64,000 nt of DNA. It comes from Manduca sexta. Its lineage: Eukaryota; Arthropoda; Insecta; Lepidoptera; Sphingidae. The notes below the pieces were generated by a model. It was not told where the DNA came from, searched no databases, and worked only from the letters and a program-made list of their open reading frames with translations. Location: NCBI RefSeq assembly GCF_014839805.1, contig NC_051126.1, forward strand, positions 5,464,609 to 5,528,608. Reading direction: 5' to 3'. Positions 13,586-31,600 of this stretch are shown in pieces. The translations under genes were made by a program, and so were the position numbers. Position 1 is the first letter of the stretch. Every line of letters begins with the position of its first letter.

Positions 13586-15692
13586 ATGTGGTGCACGTGG
13601 ACGGTATTACTGGTGTCGTGCACACTAGTGAAGGCGGCAGAGGTCGAGGTGACGACGGAGACGGCGGTACCGGTGGCGACCACTCGCGCGCCGCCCCGCA
13701 CCCTCGACCGGCAAGCCGGCGAGCTCGCCTGGAAATCCTGGCTGCAAAGCGCCGAGAGCGGCAACCAAAATGCTCCACCAAGAAGAATTACCACTAAGTC
13801 TTTGTTCATAACGCCCTTCGTGTGCCCGAAAGGGCAGCGCCTCGACAGGAATGGTTGCGTTCAGGTAATTTATGGTTTACTCTATCATAATTATAATTGA
13901 CTTTTTGTTGCTCGCAGCTTCGCCCGATTGATACATAGGTACACTTTTTCCTATGTATAACCCACTAAGTTCAATCAGGACATGATCTAGCTGTATCAAA
14001 TTTCAACCAGTTTCATTCTGAGCGTTTACTTTTAACAGGCAAATATATTAACGAAGTTACGCATTTATGTCAGCAAGATTAATTCCATTATTAGATTACA
14101 GTTCGTAATGAGCATATTCAAATAGATCTTTTACTTATTTCTAGGTGGTGACAGTAAATAAAGATGAACACGAACGCATTCTGCTGGAGCAATTGAATGC
14201 ACTGTTCACCTCGGCTCCTAGCGGCGACAACGTGTTGTACGACTACGGCGACGGCGACGACCAACCCGGCGACGGCCCCCTACAGCTTAACATACCTATC
14301 GGCTTAGATCCTCAAGCGGCGCCGTTCCAGGGCCAGGAGCCATCTGGACAGGTGAGAACGGACAACGATCATTGTAATTTTATAAGCCTCTAAGAAATTC
14401 CTAACATTCCATAATGAATAATTTATGATACAAACTTTCCTGTAATAAGGCAATAAATAACAATACTTATCATATAATATACTTAGTAAAAATAAAGCAA
14501 ATAATACAATTTACTGTTGCATATAATCAACATAGGCAATAAATTGTGTTGACTATATTATAAGGAAACCTGTTTTAAATTTCAGGCTCAAGATCTACAA
14601 GGAAATTATGCTAATATTGACAAGAAAGATATAAATAAACAAAATGGTGACGCCAGCGTAGAAGCTGAATTAGAAATCTTAAAACTTCAAAACTCTCGTA
14701 ACAACACGGGTTTGCCCGATGGAGTAGGTGTGTTGAATCATAACGTACTGACTAATTTACATTACCCAGAGAAACCAAAACGTGACAGCCCTCTCAACAT
14801 TACTGATATTGAAGCTCTAAATGTAACCACCGACGAAGGGCAAAAAGAATTTGTGTATGGACATGTTAATGTCGACCCTGTTATTTACAATGCTGAAAAT
14901 CAAAATAAGAAGTCTGAAGAACTCGTTAAAGATCAACCCACCGATTTGTTACAAATAGTAAGCAATAGCACATCTACAAATGGTTCTTTAAAGCAAAATT
15001 CTACCGAGGAAAAAATCAACCCTCCATCCCACGTACTAAAAAAAGATGGAGATCACTCTAAACTTAGCCCTGAAAACGATTATTCAGACATTGGTGAGGC
15101 TATAAAATTGATAAGCCGATATGCTGAAGTGACAACGGATGACAACTTTGCCAAAGATATAAAGAAAGCTGCAATAAAGGAAGACAGCGTATTGGGAACT
15201 CGCACTAAACTTCAGCATCGTCGCAATAAACCAAGACCTACAGAGACGAAGGAATCAGAGGCAGTTATAATGCAACAGGATTCCAGCAACAAAAACAAAT
15301 TACACACTTATGGCGATCTAATCAATAACGGAGTTATTTACCGGTACCCTTGGCCAAGTCAGCACGCTCAGTCACCACCACCCGGGTACCCGTTCCGGCA
15401 TTTACAAGACTATTGGCCTGGACAAAACAAAATCGGAGGAGTTTATAATACTCATGAGAATCCTCGGCGTCACCATCATTCTTATCCTCATAATTTCCGA
15501 CCTCACAGTTACCCTTATTACGGCGTTTACCCCGGAGCACAAGACACGTATCCTGAGCAACTCAAGCGGTTCATTCACAGAGTAGCTCAACACCATGCAA
15601 GTCCCCAGCGATCTCACACAAACAACCAGGACCTCTACAGCCTTCTCGGTTTGAGGCACTGGTTCAGTAGTGAAGGCACGGCCAAGAGATAG
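13586..15692 (+). CDS. Secreted protein of unknown function, 530 aa
   Basis: Three coding exons in continuous frame: 13,586-13,864, 14,145-14,351 and 14,586-15,692, with donors GTAATT and GTGAGA and acceptors CTAG and TTTCAG. I chose the ATG at 13,586 because it opens a clear signal peptide (MWCTWTVLLVSCTLVKA, about residues 1-17), and an acceptor-like CGGCAG stands just before it. A short cysteine motif, CPKGQRLDRNGCVQ, sits at the end of exon 1; similar CPxGxxxDxxGxC pieces occur in several insect secreted proteins. The rest is low in cysteine and probably disordered: an acidic DYGDGDDQPGDG stretch, many Asn-linked sequons in exon 3, and a His/Pro/Tyr-rich tail (PRRHHHSYPHNF, then HSYPYYGVYPG). 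It appears to be an extracellular protein or precursor. I do not recognise a family, and no furin-type cleavage pattern is strong enough to call it a prohormone. The exon model is well supported; the function is unknown. Confidence 0.8.
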
Positions 15693-18190
15693 CTTGTTTC
15701 TGATGTATTAGACAAATCGATGTTACCCGACGACGTATACTGAAAGCTATGGAGAAAATGAGAAATATTTATACAAATCAATGGTGTAGGTGTTAGCATA
15801 ATATTATCTCAATGTCAAACATATTTTAAACAATCATAGTTATATAGGAACAAAGTAATACTTATTTGTTTTCTCTACAGTCTAAAACTCGCAATTCACT
15901 AAAGGGATCCGGATCAAAAAAATCTATCCATAGCTTTCAACATACTAGGTTATTTATTTCAAAGCCAAATAATACAGTCATAGTTAATTTTTTGCTAGAT
16001 GTTTTAAGTTTTGTAAATATCTGTTAATTTAAGTGTTTTAGTTTTGCAGCTAAAATTGTTCACATAGTATTATCGTTGTTTTATATTATTTTAATGTAAA
16101 ATTGTTTTAAATCACTGATTTATAATATTTATTCGATGTATATTTGTATAAGTATAAAATTTTCGTTGTCAATGTAGTTAAAATCAATGTTAGATCTTCA
16201 ATATAATAATTTGTTTGATACCTATGAAATTGGCACTGGCTTGCCGCAGACTTTTCTAAGGAGCGTATCCAACACCTACTATGATTTTCGAATACTCTGT
16301 GAATCCACTTATTTGTTTATGATGTGTGTAGATATAGTTAGTAGGAATATGTATTACTAGTTGAAGACAATAACCAAATGCAACATCGGACACTCAAAAC
16401 CCACCTTAAAACTTGAGCGCATTGTAATCTTGATCAAGCTCATATTATATTTCGTAATTGGCTTTAAATAGAGCCTGTTTAAACTTGCCTTGTTATTAAC
16501 TTTAGAGGAAAGAAGTAATGTCTACTAAAACACAAGCTGCAAGAGGATTGAGCTGTCGAGTAGCATAAAGACTTGGTGAATGCATTGTTATGCTTTTGTA
16601 AGGGCTGGATACCTGCATTACCCAACTATTACACATTAACGATCCCACCAAAGCTTAGTATAAGATTTTAGTTTTATTCATAATAAACTTTCGAAACTCT
16701 CTAGGCGGTAGACGAGTTAAATATATTTTTCTAATCAATAAATAAGTTACTAGTATACTCAATTGATTAATTTAAAAGATAAAAGTTTGAATCAAACGTT
16801 TATCATAATATATTCGAAAGTACTTATTTTGCCACATTGGATATACTTAGGTCGTAAACAAAAACATAATTTACTATCTTTACTAGAAACTTTAGAAAAC
16901 GTAAGAAATTGTGTAATATCTACTATATTGTTATATTTAGGAGAATCAAAGATTTTGCCAATTTCAACGGTGATAAGCGACGTTTTCTAATTAGTTTAAC
17001 ATGAATATTTTAAAACCAGTGTATTTTAAACAAGAAATGGTTAGTATAATTTACTTATGTTAAAAAGGAATTTAAAATTTATCCACTAACCATGTGTTGT
17101 TATTCTAGTAACTACTAAAAGTACAAAACGGCGCGATTAATTCGGACAAATCTTATTACCTGTCATCAAACATCACACTTAAATATGTAATGCCGCTTTT
17201 GTACTATTAATATGCTTTTTATAAACGTCTATATATAAGTAAAACTCCTATATGGTAAAGAAATATCGAGAAAACTATTGTACAAATATTTTAAGAATTT
17301 AGTCAAGTAGAATAACGCGTCATGAGACATCTTAATATTTCAACTACCTGGGAAGTATTGCTAAAACTTCGCTTATACTGAAAACTCAGCAAATACAAAA
17401 TTATTAAATTATCAATGCCAGTATTTTATTGTAAATAAATGAATGTGTTACATTAAAAATGAAATGTATACAGATCTAGTTTTATTTCTCCCAGAAAGCA
17501 ATAAAACTCAAGTTGTCGATGCAAGATATTTTATTTAAAAAAAAATCTTTGTTTTTTAAATTATCAATAACATTTGAATCAATAACTCCTACAGGTGATA
17601 TGGTATGGAAACAAAATTATCTAGTCAAAAAGTCGTTATCCCTGCGCTTGCACATACTTCAGTTTAATTTATACATAAATAATAAAGAATTTATCGTAAT
17701 GTCCGCGATTATAATTTACATTCTTAAGAAAAATAGTATAACGTAGCGTCAGCAACAAACAATACTTCACGCAATTTTACAAACGATCACATTATAACAA
17801 AACATTTTCAGGAAACTTTATACATAACTTCACACTCCAACTTGTTCAGTCTGAGAGGCATTACCAAATTAGGTACATTAACAAAAATAAATATTGTAAC
17901 AATCTTTATTGATTTTTAATGATCGAACATCACTACTGACTAAAGTATATGCAGGGACAGACCATTACAATATTGTTCATTAACAGCAAGTTAAATCATA
18001 TCTCTGGTTTTTTATTTTTCAATCATGATTAATCACTAATTTCGACCCTGACATCTTTGTCTTAAATTACTGAAGAAACTTAACATTGGCAATATTTTTA
18101 CATCAACTGAAGATACGACGACGTTTCAATCAAGTAAGTACTAGCGGACACAATTATCAATCCATATTTAAAAGTTTCCATTCAGTTATT
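15693..18190. other. Convergent 3' regions
   Basis: AT-rich sequence between two genes that converge. It should hold the 3' UTR of the secreted-protein gene (an AATAAA lies near 16,682) and, on the minus strand, that of Gid4 (AATAAA read on the minus strand near 17,905). The open frames here are short and have no coding character. Confidence 0.5.
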
Positions 18191-20973
18191 TCATCTGAAC
18201 TCATAAATTTGAATGCTGTGTTCGGGAACATGGCTTAAAGTCAGAGATTGATACCTGAAAATCAATATGATTCAAATTTACTAAACAATGTTCTGTATAA
18301 CAGTACCACAGCGTATGAGGACTCAGTACAGTAACATTGGAAAAAGTAAAGCTTTTATAAAACAGTAATGCCTATCACATTTACACACACCATTATGGGA
18401 AATGTGTTAAAAGCCCCTGGCAAACTTCAGTAATGTATTACAAAGTTGTTCTACTTGTGTTACCTACACTGTATAAGTACAAATTACCCACTACAACAAC
18501 ATGGACTAAGTATATTTTGTTTTTAAATTAGATCTCATTATTTCAGCCAGAAATACAAAAAAACATGTTGAGTACATTTCCACAACCACATTAATTTGTT
18601 CTGCCTTAAACAAACACTCCACACGTGTAATAAACATTTTTTCATGTATACTTCTTACATTAGACTGTTTGAAACCAATATTTTATTTCCACTGTTGACT
18701 CAAAATGAAAAAAAAGCAATCTACAGATACTTAATATTGTTGCATTAAAGAATAATAGTGTAATCTCACTTATTTTGATCAAAAAAATGTATTGTGAAAC
18801 AAAAACAATGAATTTATGCAGCATATTATACGACAAAGCGAGTAAGTTCTACAGGCAAGATAAACCTCATTTATTTGTTATAATGTAGATAGAATAAATA
18901 TTGAAAATAGATTACAACATATCTATAATATTTATAAACTTGATGAAGTAATGTTCATTACAGATATTTAATATTCAATAACCATATTTTAAAACTTTGT
19001 ATAGCAAGTGAGCTATCCCGTCACATAAACTTATGGCATTTTTAAAAATTATCAGTCTCATTATGTTGTAGTAAAGGATTGTCCATAAACTATGCAACAT
19101 GTTGTCTTAACCCCCTTTACAAATCTCACATTTACAACTTTTTTTACATAGATAATATATTATAATGTTTAAATTTAAATAAATTGATATACATACATAG
19201 CACAGCATACTGTAACTACTCAGGCCATGCCCTTCCTGCCAACCCAGTGCAATTTATGAACAACCCTCAAAACTAGCTAATTTTATAGGTGAAAATGAAT
19301 TCTTCAAATTTTTTAGTATTGTATTTTATATAAATGTAAATGAACAACATATATGAGGTAAATATGGGCAATCTGAAGCAGTAATAAACACTCACTTAAC
19401 CCCACTTCTATTGCCAAGCAAAACAAATCAAAGATACTTATGACTAATCAGAAGAGATTAATTTAGTCATTATTTGTCTCTAATTAATAAAAAGGAAAGA
19501 AACATCAAATATTAATAAAATTCTTTTGTTTCATACAACTATAGTTCCACCCAATTGACTTAGTGCCTCGGCAACTTCTGATGACCTATATCCTTATATT
19601 AAGAAATACTATTTAATATTTAGAAGCCGGATAGCAAATAAGTAATTATGTACAAATAAATATAATAGAAAGTAACATGTAAATAAAATTAACAAAGGGA
19701 CCATTTTTTGGTATATCATAAACACAGAATTGCCAAGGCACTAACATACCTGTGGCAGACTATTATGTATATTATTGCTGTTCCCCACAAATAACACACA
19801 AAACAAAAAGTATAGTAAATATATCTAAAGCATGGTAAGTCTGGTACTATAAAACTCCTTAGGTTATATCCAATGTTCACAGAAAACCACATCAAATTTT
19901 CCAAACACATTATTCAAGACGGCATCAATCTAATTCTTGTATCATGAAGTACTTATAATCAATGTCTTTACTCATATGCTTTATTTCAAATTGCATAGTA
20001 CTATTGTCACTGGCAACTCTTTCATTACTTGTAATAAATACACTACTTTTGAATTTGTGACATTATTTTTGAGGGACCATGATATTTATATATTTACAAA
20101 TAAGGTTAATCAAACTTACCATTCAGAGCTCCGATGATAATAGTAACCTTCTATTGTGGCTGCAGACTTGTGAAAGCATATATAATAAAAACCAGCAAAT
20201 GAAGCACCATTAATGTCCTTTATTGTATGGTCTGGCACTAAAAAGTGTTCTTTCCACCTCATAAATACATAGTCAGCCTTTGCAAGAGACTCATAATCAA
20301 ATGAATCTGAATTGAAAGTCTTTAAATATGGTACAAATAAGTCGAACTTGCTCTAAAAATAAACATCATTTTAACCACAGACTTCATATTTTTGTCAAAT
20401 GCAAACAGTATCAATATGTATGTACATACCCAATGTTTCCTATCAACATCTTCATCAGCATCCCATTTTCTTGTAAGGAAAGGATATTTTGCTGATATAA
20501 TTTCACCATCAAAAAATGTAGTCAGTGTTGGAAATTCCTCAGTTAACCCTTTAATCTTTAAATAACCACAAAGATATGAATTTTCCTCGTCTACATGCTG
20601 TAAAAAAAAAAAAATTGTTTTACTATACTAGAAAACATAGTCATATATGATAAAACACAAAATTAATGGTAATGAGTGATTTAGACCACTCGCCATCACA
20701 AATTTTATCTTTGATCCCTCTCGATAAAACGGTAACAATTTTAATAAGTTTTTAAGTAATTGCGGTACTTAAACCCTGCAATAATTAGAAATTTGTCATA
20801 TTGCGTATTTTGTTTTTGTTACTAACCTGTAAAACCACTTCGACCTCATATGAATTTCCTTTGCTTTTTTGGTGTCCTTGAAATTTCGACCCGTTGTAAA
20901 GAAGAGATTTTGTAACGCCAGGTTGTTTTGAATTTGCAGGTGGAGGCGGCGTAATATCGACTTTAACTGGCAT
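18191..20973 (-). CDS. Gid4: GID4, substrate receptor of the CTLH/GID ubiquitin ligase
   Basis: Four exons on the minus strand join in frame into about 203 residues: 20,827-20,973, 20,430-20,597, 20,120-20,352 and 18,191-18,254. The product follows vertebrate GID4 closely from memory: [32 protein letters not shown], then [67 protein letters not shown] and a last exon ending [13 protein letters not shown]. Known role: GID4 forms the beta-barrel pocket that binds N-terminal proline degrons and hands them to the CTLH E3 complex. The start is placed at MPVKVD, which matches the conserved start in relatives; an in-frame ATG at 21,048 would add 25 residues. The final 64 bp exon lies 1.9 kb downstream and was found by searching for the expected C-terminus; its acceptor TTTCAG and phase agree. 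The gene diverges from Pkn. Confidence 0.93.
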
Positions 20974-22378
20974 TATTGTTCCATTTAAAACAATGTACCA
21001 GAACTTACGAATATGACAGGTGGATGATAAGTATTTCTTTGGCGACAAGCGCCTTTTGACAGGTCGTCTTCTTTCCAGTAAATTCTATCAATGAAAATCT
21101 TGGTTACTAGCTAATTGGTAAATTGCAATAGGACGAAATAACAGCATAAAATATTATAGTTCTGTTCTACCGCTAATTTTCTTTTACAAAAGAAGTGAAA
21201 GTTCCAAACTCCAACATATTTATGAGTGTGTGTGTGTGTGGAGTGCCTAATTTGTATATAGTAGCAGAGTATAGTAGTATTGTGTATGTATGTACAAGCA
21301 ACCAAAGTGCAGATTTAAATATTTCTGATATTGTGTTTATATTCTCTTTGGTAATTCGGGCCTAGCACAGATTAACAAAATCTATATTTTTTACAGCTTT
21401 AGGCCGGGCTTATACACCCGGAGTGAATCTTAATTCAGAAACGGAATTGAGAAATTAGTTTAGTTATTTAGTTTCGATAAAGAAAACAACAACATGGATT
21501 TCCATATTTTATATTACTATTTAGTAATAAGGGTCCTGCAGACATAAAACAAATTCTAGAGTTTCAAGGATTTTTTTAAAAGTCACATGCCAACGAGACT
21601 ACTAAATTCTAGTCTTCTGCAGAGTTTAACTTACGGATGCCAGATGTGGACAGCCAAAGCGAAATATAAAATTAATATCTGCTAGAGAGAATAAGGGATA
21701 TGCGGAGGTGAATTCAGATAATTAATTTCGTGTCTGAATTCAAAATGCCATTCCAGATATATAAGCCCGGTTAGGACTTGCTTATTTCTATGGCAACTAC
21801 GGGAACCTCATAAAAATCGGTAACTGACTAGTGATTCTAGTGGTTTTAAAGTTTCTATAAGTAATTATATCAAAAGTATAGAAGTATTACAATATAGGTA
21901 ACTTTAAAAATTTCTATGTATTAAAAAAAAATATGAACGTGTAGGTGCTTATCTGCTTGTTATTGTTCTGAGTGCCTATTCAGCACATTTTTAACTTATA
22001 CATTTGTCACTAAATATTCATTTTAAGGCTTTTATAGTATAAATTACATTAATTTTTGTTTTCCAAAGTTATAATATGATATTATTTATAGTCCATGGTC
22101 ATCATATCTTTCTTTAATCTATGGTTTAATGGTAGGGTTTCGTCGTTTCGTTGGTTTCGTTGAACGACCGACTTGTGTAAATTGTTTTGTTTTGTGAATA
22201 ATTTCATTTTTACTTTTAAAAATAAGGTTTTAACATAATGTTATCATATACTATCGCAAAAACTGTTAGTGCAAACAAATATTGCATCTGGGCCAATATT
22301 TTGTGATCTAGATGCAATAGCAGTGATATTTTCCCACATAATTATGGTTAACTGACGTTAGACTGTGCATCCTCAATT
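20974..22378. promoter_or_regulatory. Divergent intergenic region, Gid4 and Pkn
   Basis: The 1.4 kb between the start codons of two divergent genes must hold both 5' ends. A (GT)n microsatellite lies at about 21,222-21,240. No clear core promoter motif can be assigned by eye. Confidence 0.45.
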
Positions 22379-26299
<3,921 letters not shown>

Positions 26300-27347
26300 G
26301 CCTAAAACGTGACATTTTAATGATAATAATGCAATTAGATTTTAATTTTACAAAATAAACCCCCTATTGCCTTACAAAATGTGTGAAATTTTCTCTGTAT
26401 TTTGATAATAATAATGTTATCTTTAAAGAAGACTAGCAAACAGGTCATCTTGTTAACTCGTATTTAATGCAGTTAAATGCAATATTTTATAATAAATTGT
26501 GTAATTAAGTTTTAAATAGTGCTAATGTTTATTTTTTTAATAAAAAAACATCGTGTTATAGATTTATATATTGTGTAGTTATGAAATTAACTTGAAAACT
26601 AATAATGTATAATAAGTAAAGGCGTGTCAAATCATAAATTATGTTTTCAGTCAATTGTTTACTTATTCAAGAAATAAAGGTATCAACAATATTCAAGGTG
26701 TATTATTTCATGAAAATGTTATCCATCACACAAATAAAACAACTTTTTGGAATCATAAGTTTCTATTATTACATTTCATAAATGAGCATAATATCTGGAA
26801 TTGATTATTACTGATCCAAGGAATTATAACATTTTATATTTACAAAATATTTCATTTATAAGGACTCTATATTATGAAGTAATTGTGTGGAAAACTTGCA
26901 TACACAACTGGAAATCCCAATCAGCTCAGCATTTACATTGACATAAATTGTAATGTCCCATACCACACAAGAATAGCACTGTCCTTTGGACTTTCTTATG
27001 TATTGTTTTCATTCAGGTAACCTGCATTGTCACCTATATTCAACACTTCACTTAAGACTCAAAATTACAATAACAAAATCATACAAAAGTTTTACTTTCC
27101 CCTAACTATTATCATACTGAGTATTTGTCCTAATGTTCACACTTTCCAATATAGAAGAAATGCATATGTTACTGCTCAAATGACTACTCCCAAACAGTAT
27201 TGCTTAAGCTGATCTAAAAGAAGTTTAGATACATGACATAAAAACAAAAGATTGCCAGACTGTTTACACTCTAAAAATTATGTACACAGTTCACACACAG
27301 AGCTAACAGTCTCAAAAATTATATGTAATACACAATGTAAGGAAAGC
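26300..27347. other. Convergent 3' regions of Pkn and insomniac
   Basis: AT-rich untranslated and intergenic sequence. Plus-strand polyadenylation signals for Pkn are at 26,354-26,359 and 26,673-26,678. The remaining sequence probably belongs to the insomniac 3' UTR on the minus strand. No further gene is seen. Confidence 0.5.
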
Positions 27348-28087
27348 TCACATCCGTGAGCCTTTTTGTTGAAGCACCTTAGCACGGTCTGTGGGCTCAA
27401 TATCATTACTGTTTAGAGAACTGCCACACTCACGGCTCACTACACAAAGAAATTCAGCATGCTCATCATTGCCATAGTTATATTGTGATCCAATGTTAAT
27501 CAACTGCTCAAACTTCCAACCGTCTGACATCGTCGACACCATCTGTGTCAACTCTTCTTCGTGAAACTGGAGAACTCTGTAAACATGTTTCTTGGAGTCC
27601 TTTAGTGGTCGTCGCTCCCTAAGGCATATTCTTTCTTTAACTAGTCTTATGAGCTCAGTGATATTATAAAACTCAGCCTCTTCCAACACTCCTTCCTCGG
27701 CGATATCATTGTTGATGACCAATTTACCATGACGAAGGTAGTTGAGTACTGGTGAGAAATACGTCGGGTCTCTGTCTATTAAGTAAGCGCCGGTTTCGTC
27801 CTAAAATAATATGAATAACTTCATTATTTTTACATAAATGGAGGTGGTCATTAGCATACAAAAAGACAATGAAAAATCACACAAACCCTGTCCGAAATCA
27901 AATCACTGTCTTCTTGCACTAATCGAAATAAAAATGAATTAGGGTCCCTAGATAAAGTCGTCTTGGTTGTCAGAAAATATGTTCCGCCAACGTTAAGCTT
28001 CACCCACTGCTTACTACTCCGCCTTTCATTGTTAAATTTTTGTATATCTTCTTCCAAAAAATCACAGTCACCAATTCGCTCCGCCAT
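27348..28087 (-). CDS. inc: Insomniac / KCTD2-5-17 type BTB adaptor of Cullin-3
   Basis: Two minus-strand exons, 27,887-28,087 and 27,348-27,800, join in phase 0 (AGG|GTTTGT ... TTTTAG|GACGAA) into 217 residues. The BTB/T1-type domain spans about residues 25-125: [20 protein letters not shown], then [20 protein letters not shown] and [10 protein letters not shown]. It continues [20 protein letters not shown] and has the conserved C-terminal region [35 protein letters not shown] and a terminal [10 protein letters not shown]. This is the whole length of KCTD5 and Drosophila insomniac without their variable N-terminus. Known role: homo-oligomeric substrate adaptor of the Cul3 ubiquitin ligase; in flies it is needed for normal sleep. 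The start ATG is followed directly by the acidic leader [14 protein letters not shown]. It diverges from Sap130. Confidence 0.95.
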
Positions 28088-28699
28088 GGTTCACCATAAA
28101 CAACACAAACATTTTTTTATATCGTGTTTGGTTAGTCCATGGTTTTTGAACACAACGCAATTTTATTCTGTGGACCTACATCATAATTTATGTTAAAAAT
28201 AACAAAGTTTTCTATTTGTTTTTAATAATAACTTCTAAAATCTTAACTAATTTTTATTTAAAAGAAATAAGATGAAAATTAATTATCTACAGATATAATT
28301 ATCAATAACATTAGCTATGAACAGAATAGATTAAAAATAAAGAATCTCTATAAAGCTTGTTTTGAACAATGACAACATTCACTTACAGAAAGTTAGGTAA
28401 CTAACGCTCTATACGCATGAGGTCAGATCTGAATTCAGAGACAGAATCTTGACGTATGACTTTATATTCGCATTTCGCATTCCAAATATCCATAAATAAA
28501 CTCTAAGATAATCTGTAGTGCAACTACATAGCTGCAACGCATCTGTCATGTCTGCTGTCATTTGTCAATTCTAATATATTTTTACAGAAGCTTATAATTC
28601 TTATAACATATTGGCATTTATCTTATGAGAAACTACACAAAATAGTGATCAGAGTGGGCGCTATTCATGATGATTGTTTGATAAACCCATACAGTCAGA
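28088..28699. promoter_or_regulatory. Bidirectional region between insomniac and Sap130
   Basis: Only 612 bp separate the two divergent start codons, so both promoters and both 5' UTRs must lie here. No TATA box is evident in a position I can trust. Co-regulation is possible but not shown by the sequence. Confidence 0.55.
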
Positions 28700-31600
28700 A
28701 TGAGTAATAACTTGGATGGGGACAGGTCGGTCACGACTGGCAAAATGTATCCAATAGATTTAGCGCCTCAAAAAATAACTATCGTTAAAAGCGTATCCAA
28801 TGCCGAGGTGAAAATGGCTTTGATTCCGGGCCAGTCGAAGAATTCGGGCACCAATCAGTTAATAGGTCACGCGGGACCTGGCTCAGGCTTGATGCGTCCA
28901 GGTCTTGCACAAATTATTTCTCCAAGCGTCGCGTCACAGGTGAGCTTTAATTAAAAATCATGGTTACTTTGTGCTTTTCTTAACCTTAATACATTTTAAT
29001 ATAGTCTAGGGCGTTTTTTTTATCGCTGTATACAATTCCTTTCTTTTGCTTTCTTAATTTTAACAAAACTTTCATTTTATTGTTATTTGGTGATAAAAAA
29101 AACTCAAACATTATGCTCAATGTTGCAGTCAATGTAATTTTATTAAAATTACATTTTTATACCTATTACTTATTTATGCTAATCACTCAAATGCTATAAA
29201 AGTTTATAATGTTAATGAATTAAGTATAATTATTTTCTAAAAAGTTTGACAAAGCACCACCTTTCTTGAAAATTAATACATTATTTCACATTAAAATTTG
29301 ACATCATAGGTCATGAACGTTTTTCTTAAGACAACATTTTTAAAATATATTTATTGTTAAAGTATTGATTATGCTTCATGTTATAAATAATTTGTAATCA
29401 ATTCAATATAAAAATTTAATTGTGACATTTTAATGTATCACCACATAGTCTGTATATCATAATATCACATCCAGCCAAATGATATTTAAACATTAGTAAA
29501 ATATTTCACAACAATAATTTATAAAATGTTAACCCCGTTAAGCCAGTGTAACAAAATTAAAATTGAAAATGTATTAAGAATCAGAATGGGTTATATTTAA
29601 TAAAAAAAATGTATTATTTTTACTAAATATACCCATTTTAGACAATCCAATCATGTGTGAAAACTTTCAGCCTCAAATGATTGTAAGCGGATCACCAATA
29701 TTGCAGGGGGCACAAATTGTCAGCCAAGGTTCACAAATTATTGGGCAGAGTCCACAAATTATATCACAGTCACAACTTATTACACCCAGTGGGCAAATAA
29801 TCAGTCCAGCTACCCAAATCATAAGCCAAGGAACACAGCTTTCAGTACCTGTGTCAAGCTCAAGTAATGCTGTCAACTGCCAAACAAGTGTTGCATCATC
29901 TGTAAGCGGTACACAGGTGCTAAATGTTGCGGGCCAGTTGGTGAGCGGTGGTAGCAATTTAGTGGTGAATTCATCTATGAGGACATTACCTCAGACTGTA
30001 AGAGTGTTACCACCACTACAGCATCATAACAACAGGCCAGGTGAGTAGAATATTTTATAAAAATATATACAGGAGCAAAATTGTTATTTGATTACAGATT
30101 TTTATGAGGGACATTTTGATAGATAACCATTTATTTAATGATTTACATAAAATCTTACATGTTCTGAGATAATTAATTTTATATAATGTGTGTTAGTAAG
30201 TTTACAGTTTGGAAATTGAAGTAGTAGTGAAGCTATGCTAGTAGTGAAGTTCAGTCAAAAATCCTATTAGTATAATATTAATGATTTGATTTATAAAAAC
30301 AATGGTCAATTAACTTATTCTTCCAAAGCTGTGCCATAGTTTTAAACAGTATCAGGTGGTCGTCTGGGCCACCAACCTTATGAAGCCAGTACTGGTTTTA
30401 AAGAAAAAGAATATAACTTATATAAAACATACTACTATATAGGTTTATTATAGCAAATGGCCATTTATAAAATCATCATTTAATGTTCATGTTGTTTTTT
30501 GTTTATGTATAGTACAACTGTCGAGTGTGAATGTGAGCAATGCGAGCGGGGTGCTTGTGAGTAAGAGTGTGGGCGTTGGGGTGACAAGCCACGTGCCACG
30601 GGGACTCGCCGCCGGAGCGTCTCTCGCCGTACGCCCAGTAGCACCTCCTGCATCACAACCAGTAGGAGCCGCTCAAGGTATTGCTTAGAGAAACATCAAT
30701 AACCTGTAAACCGTTCATCAGTGTGATATAGCAACTTTTCTACCTTGTGATCACCATTAAAAAAGGAGGGTTATTGAGAGGAGCATAATGGTTTATGGGC
30801 TCTACTCACCCATATCAAATTGTGTAATATTATTTACATTATGTTGTCTGTGGCCATCAGGTGGCGCATGGTCGAACACCGCACGCGCTCCCCGCGGTGC
30901 CCTGGTGTATGGAGCACGCGGCTCGCTGACGCGCGCGTCTCCTCCCGCGTCGCACGTCACGCACGCGCCCACTACTTCACCACATTCCACCATACTCACA
31001 CTGCCTACCACATCAGTGCTCACTTGTAAGTTACTTATACTATAGTATTACATAATATTACTGCATATAATTACTAAAATGTGGCAATTTTTTCAGCGAG
31101 TGGTGTGATATCTGGCACAGTACGCGGTGTAACGCCGCGGACGCCGACTCCTACACCGGCGCCAATCACTTCTACAGCTCGACCCCTGCCCCTCCTGCAA
31201 CGGAACTATCAACCCGCAAAGGTATATTTAATAATTTCTTCTCACTAAAACGTAATAAGTAATGAGATAATGAATTAAATTATATAATATTTTTGTTTTA
31301 TTAATAATAGGTGGTAGGTGTCGCGAGTGTGGGTGTCCGCGGCGTCGTGGGCAACAGTGCGCCCACGCAGCTTTACTACGAGGTGCCACGCGCTCCTCCT
31401 CCCGCTCCCGCGCCGGCGCCGGGCCCTGCGCCCGCGCCGACCGCTGCGCCGCTCGCGCTGCACACGCCGCACGCACCACATGTGCCACACGCGCCACACG
31501 CCCCACACGCGCCGCACCCGGCGCTGACCCACGCACTCGCATCGCATGCGCACCGCCCTGTCGCTTCTTACGCACAATGTAAGTGTTTGACAAAGTAGGA

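Noticed and set aside
29641..29670. Earlier acceptor TTTTAG for Sap130 exon 2
   Set aside because: It would put exon 2 in the wrong phase after exon 1 (stop within 13 codons); the acceptor at 29,670 keeps the frame.
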